This document shows, piece by piece, positions 1 through 11,533 of a stretch of 64,000 nt of DNA. The notes beneath the pieces are model-generated. The model had not been told where the DNA came from, did not search any database, and saw nothing but the letters and a program-made list of their open reading frames with translations. Made by a program: the position numbers and the translations under genes. Source of the stretch: Lunularia cruciata (lineage: Eukaryota; Streptophyta; Marchantiopsida; Lunulariales; Lunulariaceae); assembly GCA_948567375.1 (NCBI GenBank), contig OX419759.1:59734593-59798592 (forward strand), read 5' to 3'. Position 1 is the first letter of the stretch. Every line of letters begins with the position of its first letter.

Positions 1-13
1 GAGTTAGTTTGTA

Positions 14-1490
14 GTGCACAATGGCTTTACAAGGAGTGGTGCTCGGTATCAACTTGTATCTCAAGTCCCAGTGAGGGAGGAGATTGAATCTGAGTCGGAG
101 TTCGACACAAGAGCTGATTCAGTTGAGAGTGCACTTGGTATGTCCGCACCATTATTGTGGAAAATGGATGAGATTTATAGGGCCTCCAAAGGCCCTAGGC
201 ATTACTCTAGTATAGTAGGTACCATTGAGTTGCTTAGAAGTATGTCTCCATCACTTTAGGCTCGATTGGTAGGAGCAAATTGGCTATACCCACGAGTTCT
301 AGCTCGAGTAGTGTTGGTGGAGCTAGTGGAAGTGCACTAGTTGGAGATAAAGTGGTAAGGAGGTAGTGTGGTACGGAGGTTTGACCACATGGTGAAGTTC
401 TTCTAATGTTTGAGGCAAAACTACTAGGGAGTGCGGACTGACAAGCTAAGGAGTTTGCAGGAGTTCCAATGGAACGTTGGAGAGAGCCTATGCAAGGCAT
501 ACACTCGCATGAGGTGGTTGATCAGTTTCACTCAAGGAGTTACTAAGGCCAAGGCAGTCTAGTTTTGGTATGGGATACTAGACAAGGAGTAACAACGTAG
601 AGTTTGTGATGCTACATTGCTACAGGTTACTTTGCCCACTTTGGCAATGGTCTTTGGTTTGGCTGAGCGTATTGAGTTCAACATGGTGGAGGAGAGGGAA
701 GTGACATCTAGATTTGGTAAGGAGACCTCATCCACAACTGTTACTTCTTCTAAAAGTGCAACAAAGTACACCACGCCTAGTTGGTTTTCAAGGATAGGAT
801 GGACAACCCAGATCTTATGGAGCAAGTGGGGAGCCTACTGTAGTTAGACCCTTACCTTCATTTTTGGATCAGCAACAACCAGTGAGTAATGGTGGTGCTT
901 GTTGGACTTGTGGTGGACCTCACCATAGAAGAGAGTGTACTTAGGGCAGTGGGCCAAATACCTTTGGTGCATCACAACCAACGTAGAGGTAGTGTGAGCA
1001 TTGCCACAAATTTGGTTACACTAATGATCAGTGCTTTGACATACACCCGGAATTATGGAGTGGTAGGGCTACTATGGCAAGTAGTAGAGGAGCTCCAATT
1101 CATGGAGGACGAGGTGGTGGTAGAGGATCTACACCTAATAGAAGTGTGGTACTTGCCTTTACTTCCAATACAACTATGGCTACTCGGATTGAGTAGTTGG
1201 AGCAAAGATTGGCTAGTACGGCCATTGCTCAAAGTAGATCAGATTCGGGTGTTGAGGCTTCCATTTCATATACTAGTGATACAAATGCTTTGGGTGTGTG
1301 GAGCAGCACAGGTGGATGCATCTGCAATAGTGACTAGGAGTGCAATACGTGCTCTAGAGCCTAGAGGAGCATCAATGGAGTTGGGCTCACAAAGAGGAGA
1401 GTTTGGGAGTAGGTCAGACTTCCCCAATTTTTCAAGCTATCTGAGGCATTGTAGACGACATCCATGGTTCCTAGACGTCCCATTGTAGGT
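14..1490 (+). pseudogene. Ty3/gypsy element A, gag region (decayed)
   Basis: Nucleocapsid/gag part of a Ty3/gypsy retrotransposon, which would package the element RNA. Reading-frame pieces at 14-259, 617-847 and 889-1488 match, in order, the gag of minus-strand element C (58044-56440). Near 892-945 there is a complete CCHC zinc knuckle (CWTCGGPHHRREC); a second follows near 990-1040 (CEHCHKFGYTNDQC) in which the usual His is Tyr. The two knuckles lie in different frames from the pieces around them, and stops are frequent, so no functional Gag is made. The 5' LTR lies outside the window. Family assignment is firm from the match with element C and its downstream pol; exact borders are approximate. 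Confidence 0.75.
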
Positions 1491-2803
1491 GTGGTAGGTG
1501 GTGATAGAGTGCATGATGGACTACCTACTAGTCAACCACCTACTAGTACATAGATTGAGTATAGCATGATGTTGGGAGCGGTTCAATTGATTATGCGGTG
1601 CCCTTTGTTTTCAGCCCATGACATGTTTACATTAGGAGTTGACCCAACCTAATGTTTTGGTTGGCTACCACACTTTGTGAGAGTAGGGATGATGCGGTTC
1701 CTACTACTAGAGCAGAGGTCGTTGATAGTGGAGTTGACTTGGTTGAGGAGTATGGGATCCATTCAATGACCAGTGGTTTATGGCAGGTAGAAACGACTTG
1801 ATTGGAGGAGTTGCCAGCTAGACCGGCTTTTGAGAGAGTGCGGTTCATACTTGGTGTTGTCTTATTGGATAACCAGAGGGGGATTTTCCATTTGGTGGGA
1901 CCTTCAAGGAAGGTCTATACACCACAAAGAGTCTTGTTAGACTTTGGTATGCAACCCCTTATGTTGGGAAAGGCTACAGTAGTTGGTCTAGAGTTACAAA
2001 AGACTGATGTGGAGAGGTGTCCATTTCAGATCCCAACATCTCTAGGTGGTGGTTCAACATAGTACATCACATGTGGGGAGCTTGATGTCCAGGTTCAGCC
2101 TGGTCATCCTATTGATAGCTCGGTGGTGAGAGCTCAGGCTATTACAACAATAGCTGAGTCATATGATGTGCTACTTGGGAGAGCAATGTTATACCCCATG
2201 GGTTTCAACACTGACTATTGGGAGGAGACAACCTCCTATAGACCAGGTTGGTAGTCTTGTGAGGGAAGTGTATGTTGCCTACTAGTATGCTTCTGTAGTG
2301 GCAGTCTTAGTTCACTACAATTTGGGACCATGGCAACATCAGTTTCAATTTTCAATGGTGTAGTTACTTGGTCTAGTGACTTGCTGGAGGGGAATGCCCA
2401 TGCATAGGATACTCCAATACCAAAGGAGATCACTCAGATTTGGAGTACGAGTGGGATTATTCTATCCACCTTGGATGTTCCATTGTGGAGTTTAGAGGAG
2501 ACATTGTAGCAACATGCAGATTAGTTGGTGCAATAGGCTTGGAGTGGAGCCTTCATACCATCAAGAGATGAGTGTGAGGATGAGCCTCTAGAGTTGATTA
2601 CTTTGACACCTCTGGATACCACACGCATTGCTTGGCAGTATCTAGTGGAGGGGATACGTCTATTGGAGTTGTTTGGTGGGATTAGCACCGGACTAGCTGC
2701 GATATTACAAGTGGGTATACGAGTACAAAGGTACTTGTATGTAGAGAGAGATGAGATTGCTAGGCAAGTCTCTCTACATCATGTGGCATACTTGGCTTAC
2801 CGG
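1491..2803 (+). pseudogene. Ty3/gypsy element A, protease region (decayed)
   Basis: Retropepsin-like aspartic protease and linker of element A. The best piece, 1802-2062, contains VLLDFGMQPLML, aligned with VLLDSGVQPLML in element C. The catalytic D-S/T-G triad has become D-F-G, so this copy would be inactive even without its stops. Downstream pieces around 2594-2800 (LLELFGGISTGLAAILQ and SLHHVAYLAYR) also match element C and run up to position 2803, where an insertion interrupts the frame. The matching downstream residues resume at about 6182 (PELLPM). Confidence 0.7.
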
Positions 2804-2962
2804 TGTCATCAAAAAATGAATTTGTGCATGTCATTGGTGCCGGGTTGGTATGAGGGTTGTTTTCTTGCATTAGAGTGACTTCAGATTTATTTGTGTTGTT
2901 GTGTGTCACAAACAACTTTCATGCCATTGTGTCAGGAAGTTCTCTTATGTTTTGTAAGCCCA

Positions 2963-2991
2963 GGCGGGGGGCGGGGGGCGGGGGCGGGGGG
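2963..2991 (+). other. Potential G-quadruplex tract
   Basis: Four runs of five or six G, separated by single C residues and preceded by GGC, on the plus strand. This satisfies the usual G3+N1-7 quadruplex pattern with the shortest loops. It lies about 160 bp inside the left end of insertion element copy 1. Copy 2 shows no such tract at the equivalent place, so it could be a local expansion. Confidence 0.7.
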
Positions 2992-3739
2992 TTTCTTGAA
3001 ATGATGCATAAGCTTAGGAGTTCGTATTAGTTGGGATAAGCTCAGAAGAGTATCAAGAGTTGCATAAAATCATAAGTTCTCTTTATTTTCATGTGTTCCA
3101 AAGTTTTGGGATCTTTTGTGTTTGTCGTAAGCCCAAATGTATATTGTTCATAGACTTGGAACTTTTTTTTATGCTATTGGGGTTTGGAGTACTTAGTTCT
3201 TGGTAGTAGAAAGGTGTTTTGGCTTTGAGAGGCCTTGTTGGCTGGACAGGACAGAGGAAAGGCTTAGGAAAATCTCTGGAGAGAAGGCTTTGGCCTGGAA
3301 AAAGAGAGGAGGTTGGCCGGAAGAAGAGAAGAGGTGATGGAGAGAAGGTTTTGGGCTGGAAAGAGAGGAAGGGATTGAGAGAAGGCTAGGCTGGACAGAG
3401 AGAGCTCTCAAAGAAAATTGGGTTGCATAGAAAGGATTTTTGATGGACAGGAAAGGGCTTGTAGAGGGCGTGACAAGAGAGAGGGAGAATCATTTTTTGA
3501 ATGTAAGGCTTGCTTGAGAGTGTGTGGACAGGAGGAAAATTCCCGCAGGAATGTGAAGAGGGTTTTGGTAAGAGCTGGTCTGTGACAGGAGAGGAAGGAG
3601 AGCAGGAGGCATCAGGGGTTTTGGAGAGCTGGCCTGTGATAGAGAAGAAGAAGGAGGCATCGGTAGTTTTTGTAAGGGCTGGCATGTGATAGAGGAGAGG
3701 AGAGCAGAAAGAGGCATCAAGGGTTTTGGAGATTTTGCC

Positions 3740-4745
3740 TGTTGAGAAGAGAGGAGGATCTTTGATGGCTTTTGCCCTGAGTAGTGAGAGATAAAGGGAG
3801 ATTCTCCCTAAGAGGGTTTTGCTTTTCCCTGAAGAGAGGGTTTTGCTTTTCATTGAGCAGTAGTAGGTGATATGGGATTTTTTTGAGTTAGGGTTGCTTT
3901 GGTTGGACAAGAACTGGAGTGAAGGTTTGGGAGTTGGCCTGCTGAGGAGAGATGAGGATCTTTGAGGGCTTTTGCCTGGAGCAATGAGAGATAAAGGGAG
4001 ATTTTTGAAGGGTTGTGCTTGTCCCTAAGCATTAGCAGGTGACATGGGTTTTTTCAAGTTAGGGTCGCTTTGGTTGGACAAGAACTGGAGTGAAGGTTTG
4101 GAGTTGGCCTGCCGAGGAGAGAGGAGGACCTTTGAGGGCTTTTGCCCTGAGCAATGAGAGATAAAGGGAGATTTTCAAAGGGTTTTGCTTTTCCCTGAGT
4201 AGTAGCAAGTGACATGGGGTTTTTTGAGTTAGGGTTGCTCTGGTTGGACAAGAACTGGAGTGATGGTTTGGAGTTTGCCTGCTGAGGAGAGAGGAGGATC
4301 TTCAAGGGCTTTTGCCCTAAGCAGTGAGAGATAAAGGGAGATTTTCAAAGGGTTTTGCTTTTCCCTAAGCTGTAGTAGGTGACATGGGTTTTTTCGAGTT
4401 AGGGTTGCTCTCGTTGGACAGGAACTGGAGTGAAGGTTTGGAGTTGGCCTGCTGAGGAGAGAGGAGGATCTTTGAGGGCTTTTGCCCTGAACACTGAGAG
4501 ATAAAGGGAGATTTTTGAAGGGTTTTTGCTTTTCCATGAGCAATAGCAGGTGACATGGGTCTTTTTGAGTTAGGGTTGCTCTGGTTGGACATGAACTGGG
4601 GTGAAGGTTTGGAGTTGGCGTGCTGAGGATCTTTGAGTGCTTTGCCTTGAGAAGTGAGAGATAAAAGGAGATTTTGAAGGGTTTTTGCTTTTCCCTGAGC
4701 AACAAAATGTGACATGAGGGTTTTCAAACTAGGTTTGCCTTGCAT
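3740..4745 (+). repeat. Tandem array, about 170-bp unit, six copies
   Basis: Successive occurrences of the marker GAGTTAGGGTTGC lie near 3885, 4056, 4226, 4396 and 4567, a spacing of 170-171 bp; a final, more diverged unit follows at about 4726. Each unit contains TGGTTGGACAAGAACTGGAG, an AGAGGAGGA run and GAGAGATAAAGGGAGATTTT. The strand is strongly purine-biased. Minus-strand ORFs spanning the array are repeat artefacts because the unit length is often a near multiple of three. Confidence 0.9.
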
Positions 4746-4914
4746 TGGATAGGAACAGGAAGGAGAGCAGGGAGATTTCTGAGGGTTTTCTGTTCAGCTT
4801 TGGTGAGTGATAGTGAGAAGAGAGGGAGAAAACTTGAATTAGGTTTGGCTTGGTCATACACAGAGGCTGGAGAAGGAGTTCAAGAGGAGGAACTTGGCCT
4901 TGGATAGGAGATGA

Positions 4915-5300
4915 AATTTTAAGTATATGCTGTGACTGTTGACAGAAGTGAGGTTCTTTTGAGGGTTCTTAGAATAGCAGTTGAGACAAGAGGTTGAATT
5001 TTTGAATCAAGAGAGTATATGCTACTAGTGTTGACAGAAGTGAGGTTTCTTTGAGGGTTTTTAGAAGAGCAGTTGGAGACAAAGAGTTGAATTTTTGAAT
5101 GAAGAAAGTATATGCTGTGAGTGTTGACAAGAGTGAGGTTCCTCTAAGGGTTCTCAGAAGAGCAGCTGAGACAAGAGGTTGAACTTTTGAATGAAGAGAG
5201 TATATGCTATGAGTGTTGATAGAAGTGAGGTTCCTTTGAGGGTTTTCAAAAGAGCAGAGTGTGATAGGGAAGTGAATTTTTGAAGGAGAGTTTGTAGGAA
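4915..5300 (+). repeat. Tandem array, about 92-bp unit, four to five copies
   Basis: The marker TATATGCT followed by GTTGACAGAAGTGAGGTT recurs at about 4923, 5016, 5108 and 5201, with a diverged fifth copy near 5293, giving a period of 92-93 bp. It is the second of two different tandem arrays inside insertion element copy 1. Confidence 0.88.
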
Positions 5301-6121
5301 TGAGTGTTGACAAAGGAGAACTCACTAAGGAGAGGCTGGATAGAGGAGAGCCATTTGAATGAGAGTTTGCTGTGGGTTTTATTGCGGAGAGTGTTGGCTG
5401 TGGAGAGTGTTGGCAGAGGAGAACTCTTGAAGGAGACGTTGGACAGAGGAGAACTCACAAAAGAGAGACCGGATAGAGGGAGGACCTGAGGTGGGTCATG
5501 AGACAGCTGCAACAAGACAAGAAGGCAACGGACTGTAAGAGATAGGGAATGGAACTTGGTTGAATCTATCTTCTGATGTGCTTGGACAGTTGGAACTTAG
5601 GTGATGCATGTTTGGTCTGGAGTTGGGTATTTCCCTCCAGTGTTGTAAATTGCAAGGCTAGTGTTGTGGTGTATTCATGGTTCTCCATGGTTAAATGTGA
5701 ATATTTCAATCTGTGAAAGTGTTAGGGAGGACTCTATTCTAGGAGCTCCTAGTCATGCTACATGGGGAGATCCTTCCCACTATCTGGTCACGTTGATCTG
5801 AAACTAGCTTAAGGGTTATGATATGACTTGTCAGACAAAGTTCACTGTCGCTCCTGTAGATATAAACCCATCTTCAACTAACTTGAACATTAGCTAGTGA
5901 ACCTAGACAAACAATAATTCTGGACAAGCCCAACTTGGGAAACCATAAAGAGAGGATTGCTGATCAGACAAGAGTGTAAGAATAGGACCTTGAATGGCAA
6001 GGTGTGAGCCTATGATAAATAGAGCCATCTAATCACAAGCAGCTAGGTGCCAGTGCAATCTCGAGACCGACCACCCCGTGATAATGGGAAAATTCCAAAA
6101 GAAAGACAATAGGGACAAACT

Positions 6122-6143
6122 GAGCACAAGCAGCCATGTGCTC
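6122..6143 (+). repeat. Subterminal hairpin of insertion element copy 1
   Basis: GAGCACA and TGTGCTC form a 7-bp stem around an 8-base loop (AGCAGCCA), 35 bp from the right end of the element. The same hairpin occurs at 50640-50659 near the right end of copy 2, and a diverged tandem version of the surrounding block lies at about 6035-6090. Confidence 0.75.
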
Positions 6144-6178
6144 AACGCACCCCTCGAGACCGAACATTCTTCAAGACA

Positions 6179-7940
6179 CTGATATCCTGAGTTATTACCA
6201 ATGTTAGCAATAAGAGGTTACCTGAAGGCTCTACCGGCAGATATTTCCTTATTGGGGGTAGATAATCTAGAGAGACATGGGCCTATTCACTTGGTGATTT
6301 TTGGATAGCATGTTTGGGACATACACTTGCTGGCTACGGTTTGGGTCTTTAGGATCCTCATTGTGGTGTGTTTTGGGAGATGTTACAGATAGTACGACAT
6401 CTCTAGGTTCATTAGTCCATTTCTCCAACTTATCTTTTGGAGAATATTCCTTTGATGGGTGATTCTTGCACCAGGGTGGTGACAAGTACACATCAGGTCC
6501 ATTCTTGGATGGGACCTATTGTATTGTTAGATGCAGCCAGAGTAGGATCATGGGCTCATTGTCTTTGTCTTTGGTGGATGAATCTCTTACCCAGAGAGGT
6601 TTTATAGTTTGCTTATGATGGCATTCAACGACTTGAGTGCAACCATCATGCAACTAGAGGACATATGGAGCTTGCAACCAGAGTGGAGGGAGTTTTTCAC
6701 ATAGAGGTTGGGACCTCTAGTGGTTGGGGGCATGACATTATTGCTCCCAAGGGCCTGGTGTAGCAGCCAATCAATACATCTTCCACTCTTGCGACAATTA
6801 TAGAGGATACTTTGGAGTTAGATCTTGGACCCAAGCTTATTGGAGAGGAAAGACTAAGAGTTTGGATGTTCTTGAGGAGCTACACGAGTTATTTTGCCTT
6901 TAGTATGAAAGATTTGGGTGCTTTGAAGGGACATGATATACGCATTGAGCTGACTAGCTATACATCAATTTGTTGATGTCCTTCTCGATATAGTGATATA
7001 GAGAGGATATTGATTCAAAGCCTGAGTAGTGACCTTTTTGAGGTTGGTTTGGTGGATATTTCACATGGAGAGTATGCATCAGCAATAGTGATGCTAGCCA
7101 AGAAGAATATGCATGGCAACTACACAGATAGGCGGATGTGTGGAGATTACCGTTCTGTCAACCGATAGACCAAGATTGATTGGTATGCCATGCCTACACT
7201 AGAAGAGATTTTTGATGTGATTAGGTATGCAAAGGTCTTCAATACTTTGGATCTTCAAATAGAATATCATCAATTGCTAATCAAGGAGGAGGATAAGTCC
7301 AAGATAACATTTTGGGCTATTGATTCTCACCGTAAGGATATGTTATATCAGTGGAGGTTCTTACTATTTGGGTTAAAGAATGCTCTTGTTGAGTTCTAGA
7401 GAGTCATGGATAGGATCCTAGCTGGATTGGATTTTTCTTGGTACTATATTGATGACATTTTGGTCTATAAAATTACTATGGAGGAGCATGAGAGATAGTT
7501 GCTGGAGGTGTTTGAGAGGTTGAGATCTCATGGAATCAAATTACATCTTGGGAAGTGTAGGTTCTTCCATGAGCAGGTTGAGTATTTGGGTCACACTATC
7601 TACCCTAGAGGACTTGGTATTCAGTAGACCAAGGTGGAGGCTATTGCATGTATTCCTCGGCCTATGGATGTGAGCAAAGTGCAAACATTCCTTGGGTTAA
7701 CAAACTTCTATCACCGCTATGTAAGAGGATTTAGTGCCATTGCCAAGGCCTTGACAAAGCTGACCAAGCTTACACAAGAGTGGTGTTGGGGAGATGAGTA
7801 GGAGAGAGCTTTTGTAGAGCTCAAGGAGAAGTTGACATTTGCTCTTATTTTGAGGAGACCGATTAGAGGATGACCATTTCAGGTTCATACTGATTGGAAT
7901 ATGTTGGGGCTTGGAGCGGTGCTCACCCAGCATGATGATG
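6179..7940 (+). pseudogene. Ty3/gypsy element A, reverse transcriptase and start of RNase H (decayed)
   Basis: Continuation of element A after the insertion. The stretch 7022-7640 encodes a recognisable Ty3/gypsy reverse transcriptase: LDLQIEYHQLLIKEEDKSK, a conserved WRF..FGLKNA block at 7340-7390, and YIDDILVY near 7444 that keeps the catalytic YIDD. RNase H begins near 7860 (VHTDWNMLGLGAVL) and breaks off at about 7940. There are many in-frame stops. Compared with element C, the rest of RNase H, integrase, PHD finger and 3' LTR are missing; copia sequence follows directly. Confidence 0.8.
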
Positions 7941-8416
7941 ATCCAACATGATGTAAGATCCATACTAGCTAAGTATCAGATGACATAGGCAAATCTTGTC
8001 TCTTCACTTCTTGATCTGGGGTGGAAGCACCGCAGAATCATAGATGGGGAGGTGAATCTCCGTGACAAAGTGTTGTATCAGAGTGCTCTTGGTTCTCTAA
8101 TGTTTATCATGGTCTATACAAGACCAGATATATGCTATGTAGTGGGAGCACTAGCTAGATATACTAGCAACCTTGCACAAGTACATTGGAAAGGTATAAA
8201 GAGAGTATTAAGGTACTTAAAGGGTACTCAAGATGCATTCTTGGAGTACAGAAAGCAAGGGAACATGAAGCATATACAAATACTAGTTGGGGGAATGACA
8301 CAAATAACAACAGATCAACTAGTGGAAATGTAATCATGCTTAGTGATGGAGCAATCAGCTGGCGTAGTAAACAGCAAACATTTGTTGCATTGTCTACTAC
8401 TGAGGCATTGTTGTAG
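7941..8416 (+). pseudogene. Ty1/copia RNase H fragment
   Basis: The frame at 8052-8270 encodes LYQSALGSLMFIMVYTRPDI and VHWKGIKRVLRYLKGTQDA, the typical stretch joining reverse transcriptase to RNase H in Ty1/copia. A frameshift follows, then the RNase H part with SWRSKQQTFVALSTTEA at about 8360-8410. It starts abruptly from the gypsy RNase H at about 7940 and ends abruptly at 8416, where ROCO-flank DNA begins. No LTR or other copia domain is attached, so this is an isolated fragment. Confidence 0.8.
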
Positions 8417-9900
8417 GGTTTCCGGCAACAAGACCACATTTCCCGGAAATGAAACAGAGTACGTAAGCTTACAAGCAAAACTATTTAATGATTCTAGAAA
8501 TTAGCACATTGTTCAGAAATCCTAGAATCCTGTAGATCCTATGTTAACCCCGTTCATGTGACAGTTTCTCCCTAAATTCTCCCGCAGCACTGGAGGCGTT
8601 GCGGTTGCATGCAGTTTCTACATCTTGTATTACTGAAGAGTCATTTACCAGGAAAAACCATGGTGTCGACCACAGCTTACTGCCAACTTTGCTGTATAAG
8701 ATTTGAAAATCATGCGGTGATTGTTCTAGTAAAGTTGGAAACCAAGGCATTCACCTTACAGGGCCTGCTGAATTGATATACCGTCATCGTGCTTCATCGT
8801 GCCACCGGAAATGACCGACAAATTCATCTTCTGCACCTGTGAGATCTTTATGTTGTCAACTGTAGCTTTCACATCGATCATGAGTGAAGTGCCAAAAGAT
8901 CATGCAGTGACCGCGTTCATTGTGTCAGCCTTAAACACTCGTGAACTTCAGCCACCTTCGAGCTCAAAGCATCAGGTTTTCCATTCCAGACCTCATGTGA
9001 TTCAGGACTGCTGAGTAAAAGCAGCTTTGAAAGTAAAGGCTCCTCTACTTGTCGGCGCTACTCGCAGTTTCTGCTAGTAAAGATGAAATTCAGAAAATAT
9101 CATAATGTAATACCGGGACAGATCAACCTCCTCTGTTTACAAGACAAAGTGATCTGTTACAAGACACAGTCCTGGAGACTGTGTCTTGTAACAGATCACT
9201 TTATCCCATAGTTCTAAACAAAAGTTCTTTATCACAGAGTAAATAACTGCCCAAATTACACATGAAACTGGTTATGATCTGTCAGATTTCGTACGTCAAT
9301 GGTCTTTCTGTCTCAATGCCACCATGGAGGATCCATGAGACTGAGTATGCTTTTGAAATTTGCATTGGAATGTCAACTTGTGAGAAACTTTCATTGAATC
9401 ATGATGTGACAGTTGATAAAAGAAAATGAAAGGAATCTTCAGCCATCTTTAGGAAGCAGGATCCAAGCATCAAAGTATTCCATTCCGGACTTGATCTGAG
9501 GCATGACCACGGAACGAGGTTCTGACTGTGCTTTCCATAGGTTATCTTCGCACATAGACTTACAGTGCGCTTGAAGTGCCTGAATCACCAATTTAAAAGG
9601 TCTTTTTGGTATCAAACTGTCGTTTTGTGGATAAATCTTTTAAAGTATAGCGATTCAAAATTCATCCACTGCTTCCTCACATTTCGAAGGGGATCATGGT
9701 GGTCTTCTTGAGTAGACCCGAGCATGAGTCAATCTGCCATGAACCCTGTGGTACGTCGTCTCCAACGACAGCAAGCATACGCAAGTTCTTTGTATTCTTT
9801 CTTTTATGGGGTCTGTGCATCAATAAAAGCCGCACCGGTGCTAAAACCATAACCACCAACTGCTATCTGACAAGCCCACACCCTCCCATAACCACCAGCG
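8417..9900. repeat. Duplicated distal 3' flank of a ROCO gene (copy 1)
   Basis: By eye this segment aligns along most of its length with 21117-22200, from TAGGGTTTCCGGCAAC at the left to the block containing CATGGTGGTCTTC and CATGAGTCAATCTGCC near 9700. In copy 2 this DNA lies beyond the 3' end of the intact ROCO gene, so copy 1 is best read as the corresponding flank of the pseudogene at 16775-19056, pushed away by the copia and Helitron insertions. ORFs here are short and not conserved between the copies. Confidence 0.7.
9146..9202. repeat. Perfect 26-bp inverted repeat (hairpin)
   Basis: The arms 9146-9171 and 9177-9202 are exact reverse complements around a 5-base loop (CTGGA). The arm begins AAAGTGATCTGTTACAAGAC. 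The ROCO-flank copy at 21117-22200 lacks it at the equivalent point, so it arose after the duplication. It may be a small foldback insertion or a small-RNA hairpin precursor. Confidence 0.85.
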
Positions 9901-11533
9901 GGACTATGTGACTTCTACACTACTCATATGATCGTTATGGGAGCATACCTTGCCCTAGCAGGGTATGCAAAATAAGGCTATCAAAAGCGTGTAGGTGTGA
10001 TAGAAGAACCATATCTTGGAGGGTATGTACATGCTAAGTAGGAGATTCTGGGAACATAGCAACGCATCAGTATAGAGAAAGCCACTTCTGAATAAGTGTG
10101 TATGGGCCATGGCATGTACCAGGATGTATGAGGTGAAAAAACTACAATAATCCTTCTCCCTTAGAGATCTCAAAACTCTCATACATCCTATTTTGAGCTG
10201 AAAGCCGGACGGAAAATCCAAGGAAATGACAGCTACTCAGGGCTCAAAACCTTGTATTTACAAGTCTAGACTCCAAAGGAAACCAAAGGTCACAAAGCTA
10301 TGTGTGAAAGCCGCTATAGCTTGGACCACATCTTCTAAAGGCCAATATATAAATGTCATATGAGAGGGAGGGAAAGAGACATGAATGAAAAGTTGTTGTG
10401 ACTTCTCTCAAGGCTGTGTAGTGAGCTAAGGCAAAGAGGGCTTCCCTAGGGGGATCACACATGTGGGTACCCTCAGCCAAAACTATTGGGTGAAGTCCCC
10501 TATTGTAGTATGGTGACTGTACAATAGAGGAGTCTCTATACCATAGAATGAGCAAACAAAAGGAATCAAAGAAGTGATCTGATCTCTTGCAATAGAAAGT
10601 GCTTGAAACAAGGCTGAGCAAGATATGGTTTTGAAATCATTGAAGACATCCACTCAAAAAACTACCCAATCTGGATGAAATTCCAAGAATGCTCTAAATT
10701 AGCACACAATAACAGTCTCACATCCCCATGAGGTGACCGTTGCAAACTAATGTGGAAATAGACTGGAACAAAAGAGCATTGCAATTGGAGGCAAATGGTA
10801 CAAGAGACTAAACAAAAGAACACCCCCAATAGCAATAGGGTGCACACCTAACATCTCCTTTGAGAGAGCAAGGAGATGAGAGGCACCAAAAAGACGAGCT
10901 GCTCCACGGGGCACAAAACCAAAGGCTATATATTCACAAAATGCAAGAGTAGGGGAGAAACCAAAATCTGGAGTGTTTGGGGAAAGGCAATCTTGAAGAT
11001 GCTACAAGACAAGACCCGAACGCCCACTTGTTGAGAAACATGGAGAGTGAAGTAGTGCATGAGCAAAGACCAACTCCATCAGCTAAAACTCCTCATCTGG
11101 CTAATAATCATGGAGGAAGAAGGAGAGCTCCTCCTATGCATGAGGGTGGAGAGACTGTAGGGCTGTCAATGTCTCAGGAGAGAAAGGCACTGGACACTAT
11201 GGAGCTAGAGCTTGAGCCGCTCATCTATATTCCCCAACTTGGCCTAACATTGAGGCTCTACAAAGATGGTGATGCTTAGGAGGAGGTGTGTGGGACTAAG
11301 TAGGCTTTGCTACCATCTAGCTGCTACATGAGCACATGTGATATAGTCTTCCTGTAGTGTTGACAAATCCACTCTCAAGAACTTGTGAATCCATGAAGCA
11401 ACCTCACAATGATCAAATGTGCCCTTGTGCTCAGAGGAGTAAGTTCCAATGGGGAAAAGGGCTAATAAGGTCCATGTAGAGACGTCTCTCCATTGTTCAT
11501 TTGCTAAGATAGCACCTAAGAGGGTGGAGAGCA
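9901..11533. other. Stretch without recognised genes
   Basis: No domain, LTR pair or RNA gene is recognised. A 100-codon open frame at 10977-11279 (+) starts with TTG rather than ATG and encodes a hydrophilic protein that I do not recognise. The stretch ends at the LTR that begins at 11534. Confidence 0.5.

Larger units (their letters stand above)
2804..6178 (+). mobile_element. GA-rich tandem-repeat insertion element, copy 1
   Basis: A 3.4 kb non-coding insertion that splits element A between the residues LAYR and PELLPM. It begins TGTCATC and ends GACA, giving a 4-bp terminal inversion, and the flanking gypsy sequence overlaps by about 4-5 decayed bases, as expected of a target duplication. 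Inside are a G-run tract (2963-2991), purine-rich DNA, two tandem arrays (3740-4745 and 4915-5300) and a subterminal hairpin (6122-6143). A relative sits at 48081-50693. Long ORFs on the minus strand here are only the complement of purine-rich repeats. No LTR pair or coding domain was found; it may be a non-autonomous LTR element (LARD-like) or another class. Class uncertain, insertion itself well supported. Confidence 0.65.

Noticed and set aside
3740..5300. CRISPR-like array
   Set aside because: Units are head-to-tail without unique spacers, too long, and in a plant retrotransposon context.
3193..5515. Several long minus-strand ORFs rich in Ser, Leu, Lys and Pro
   Set aside because: They are translations of the purine-rich tandem repeats; stops are rare because of composition and unit length, and the repeats change frame freely.
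2804..6178. Helitron interpretation of the GA-rich insertion, suggested by its 3' subterminal hairpin
   Set aside because: It lacks a TC start and CTRR end, and the related copy shows a 5-bp target duplication, which Helitrons do not make.
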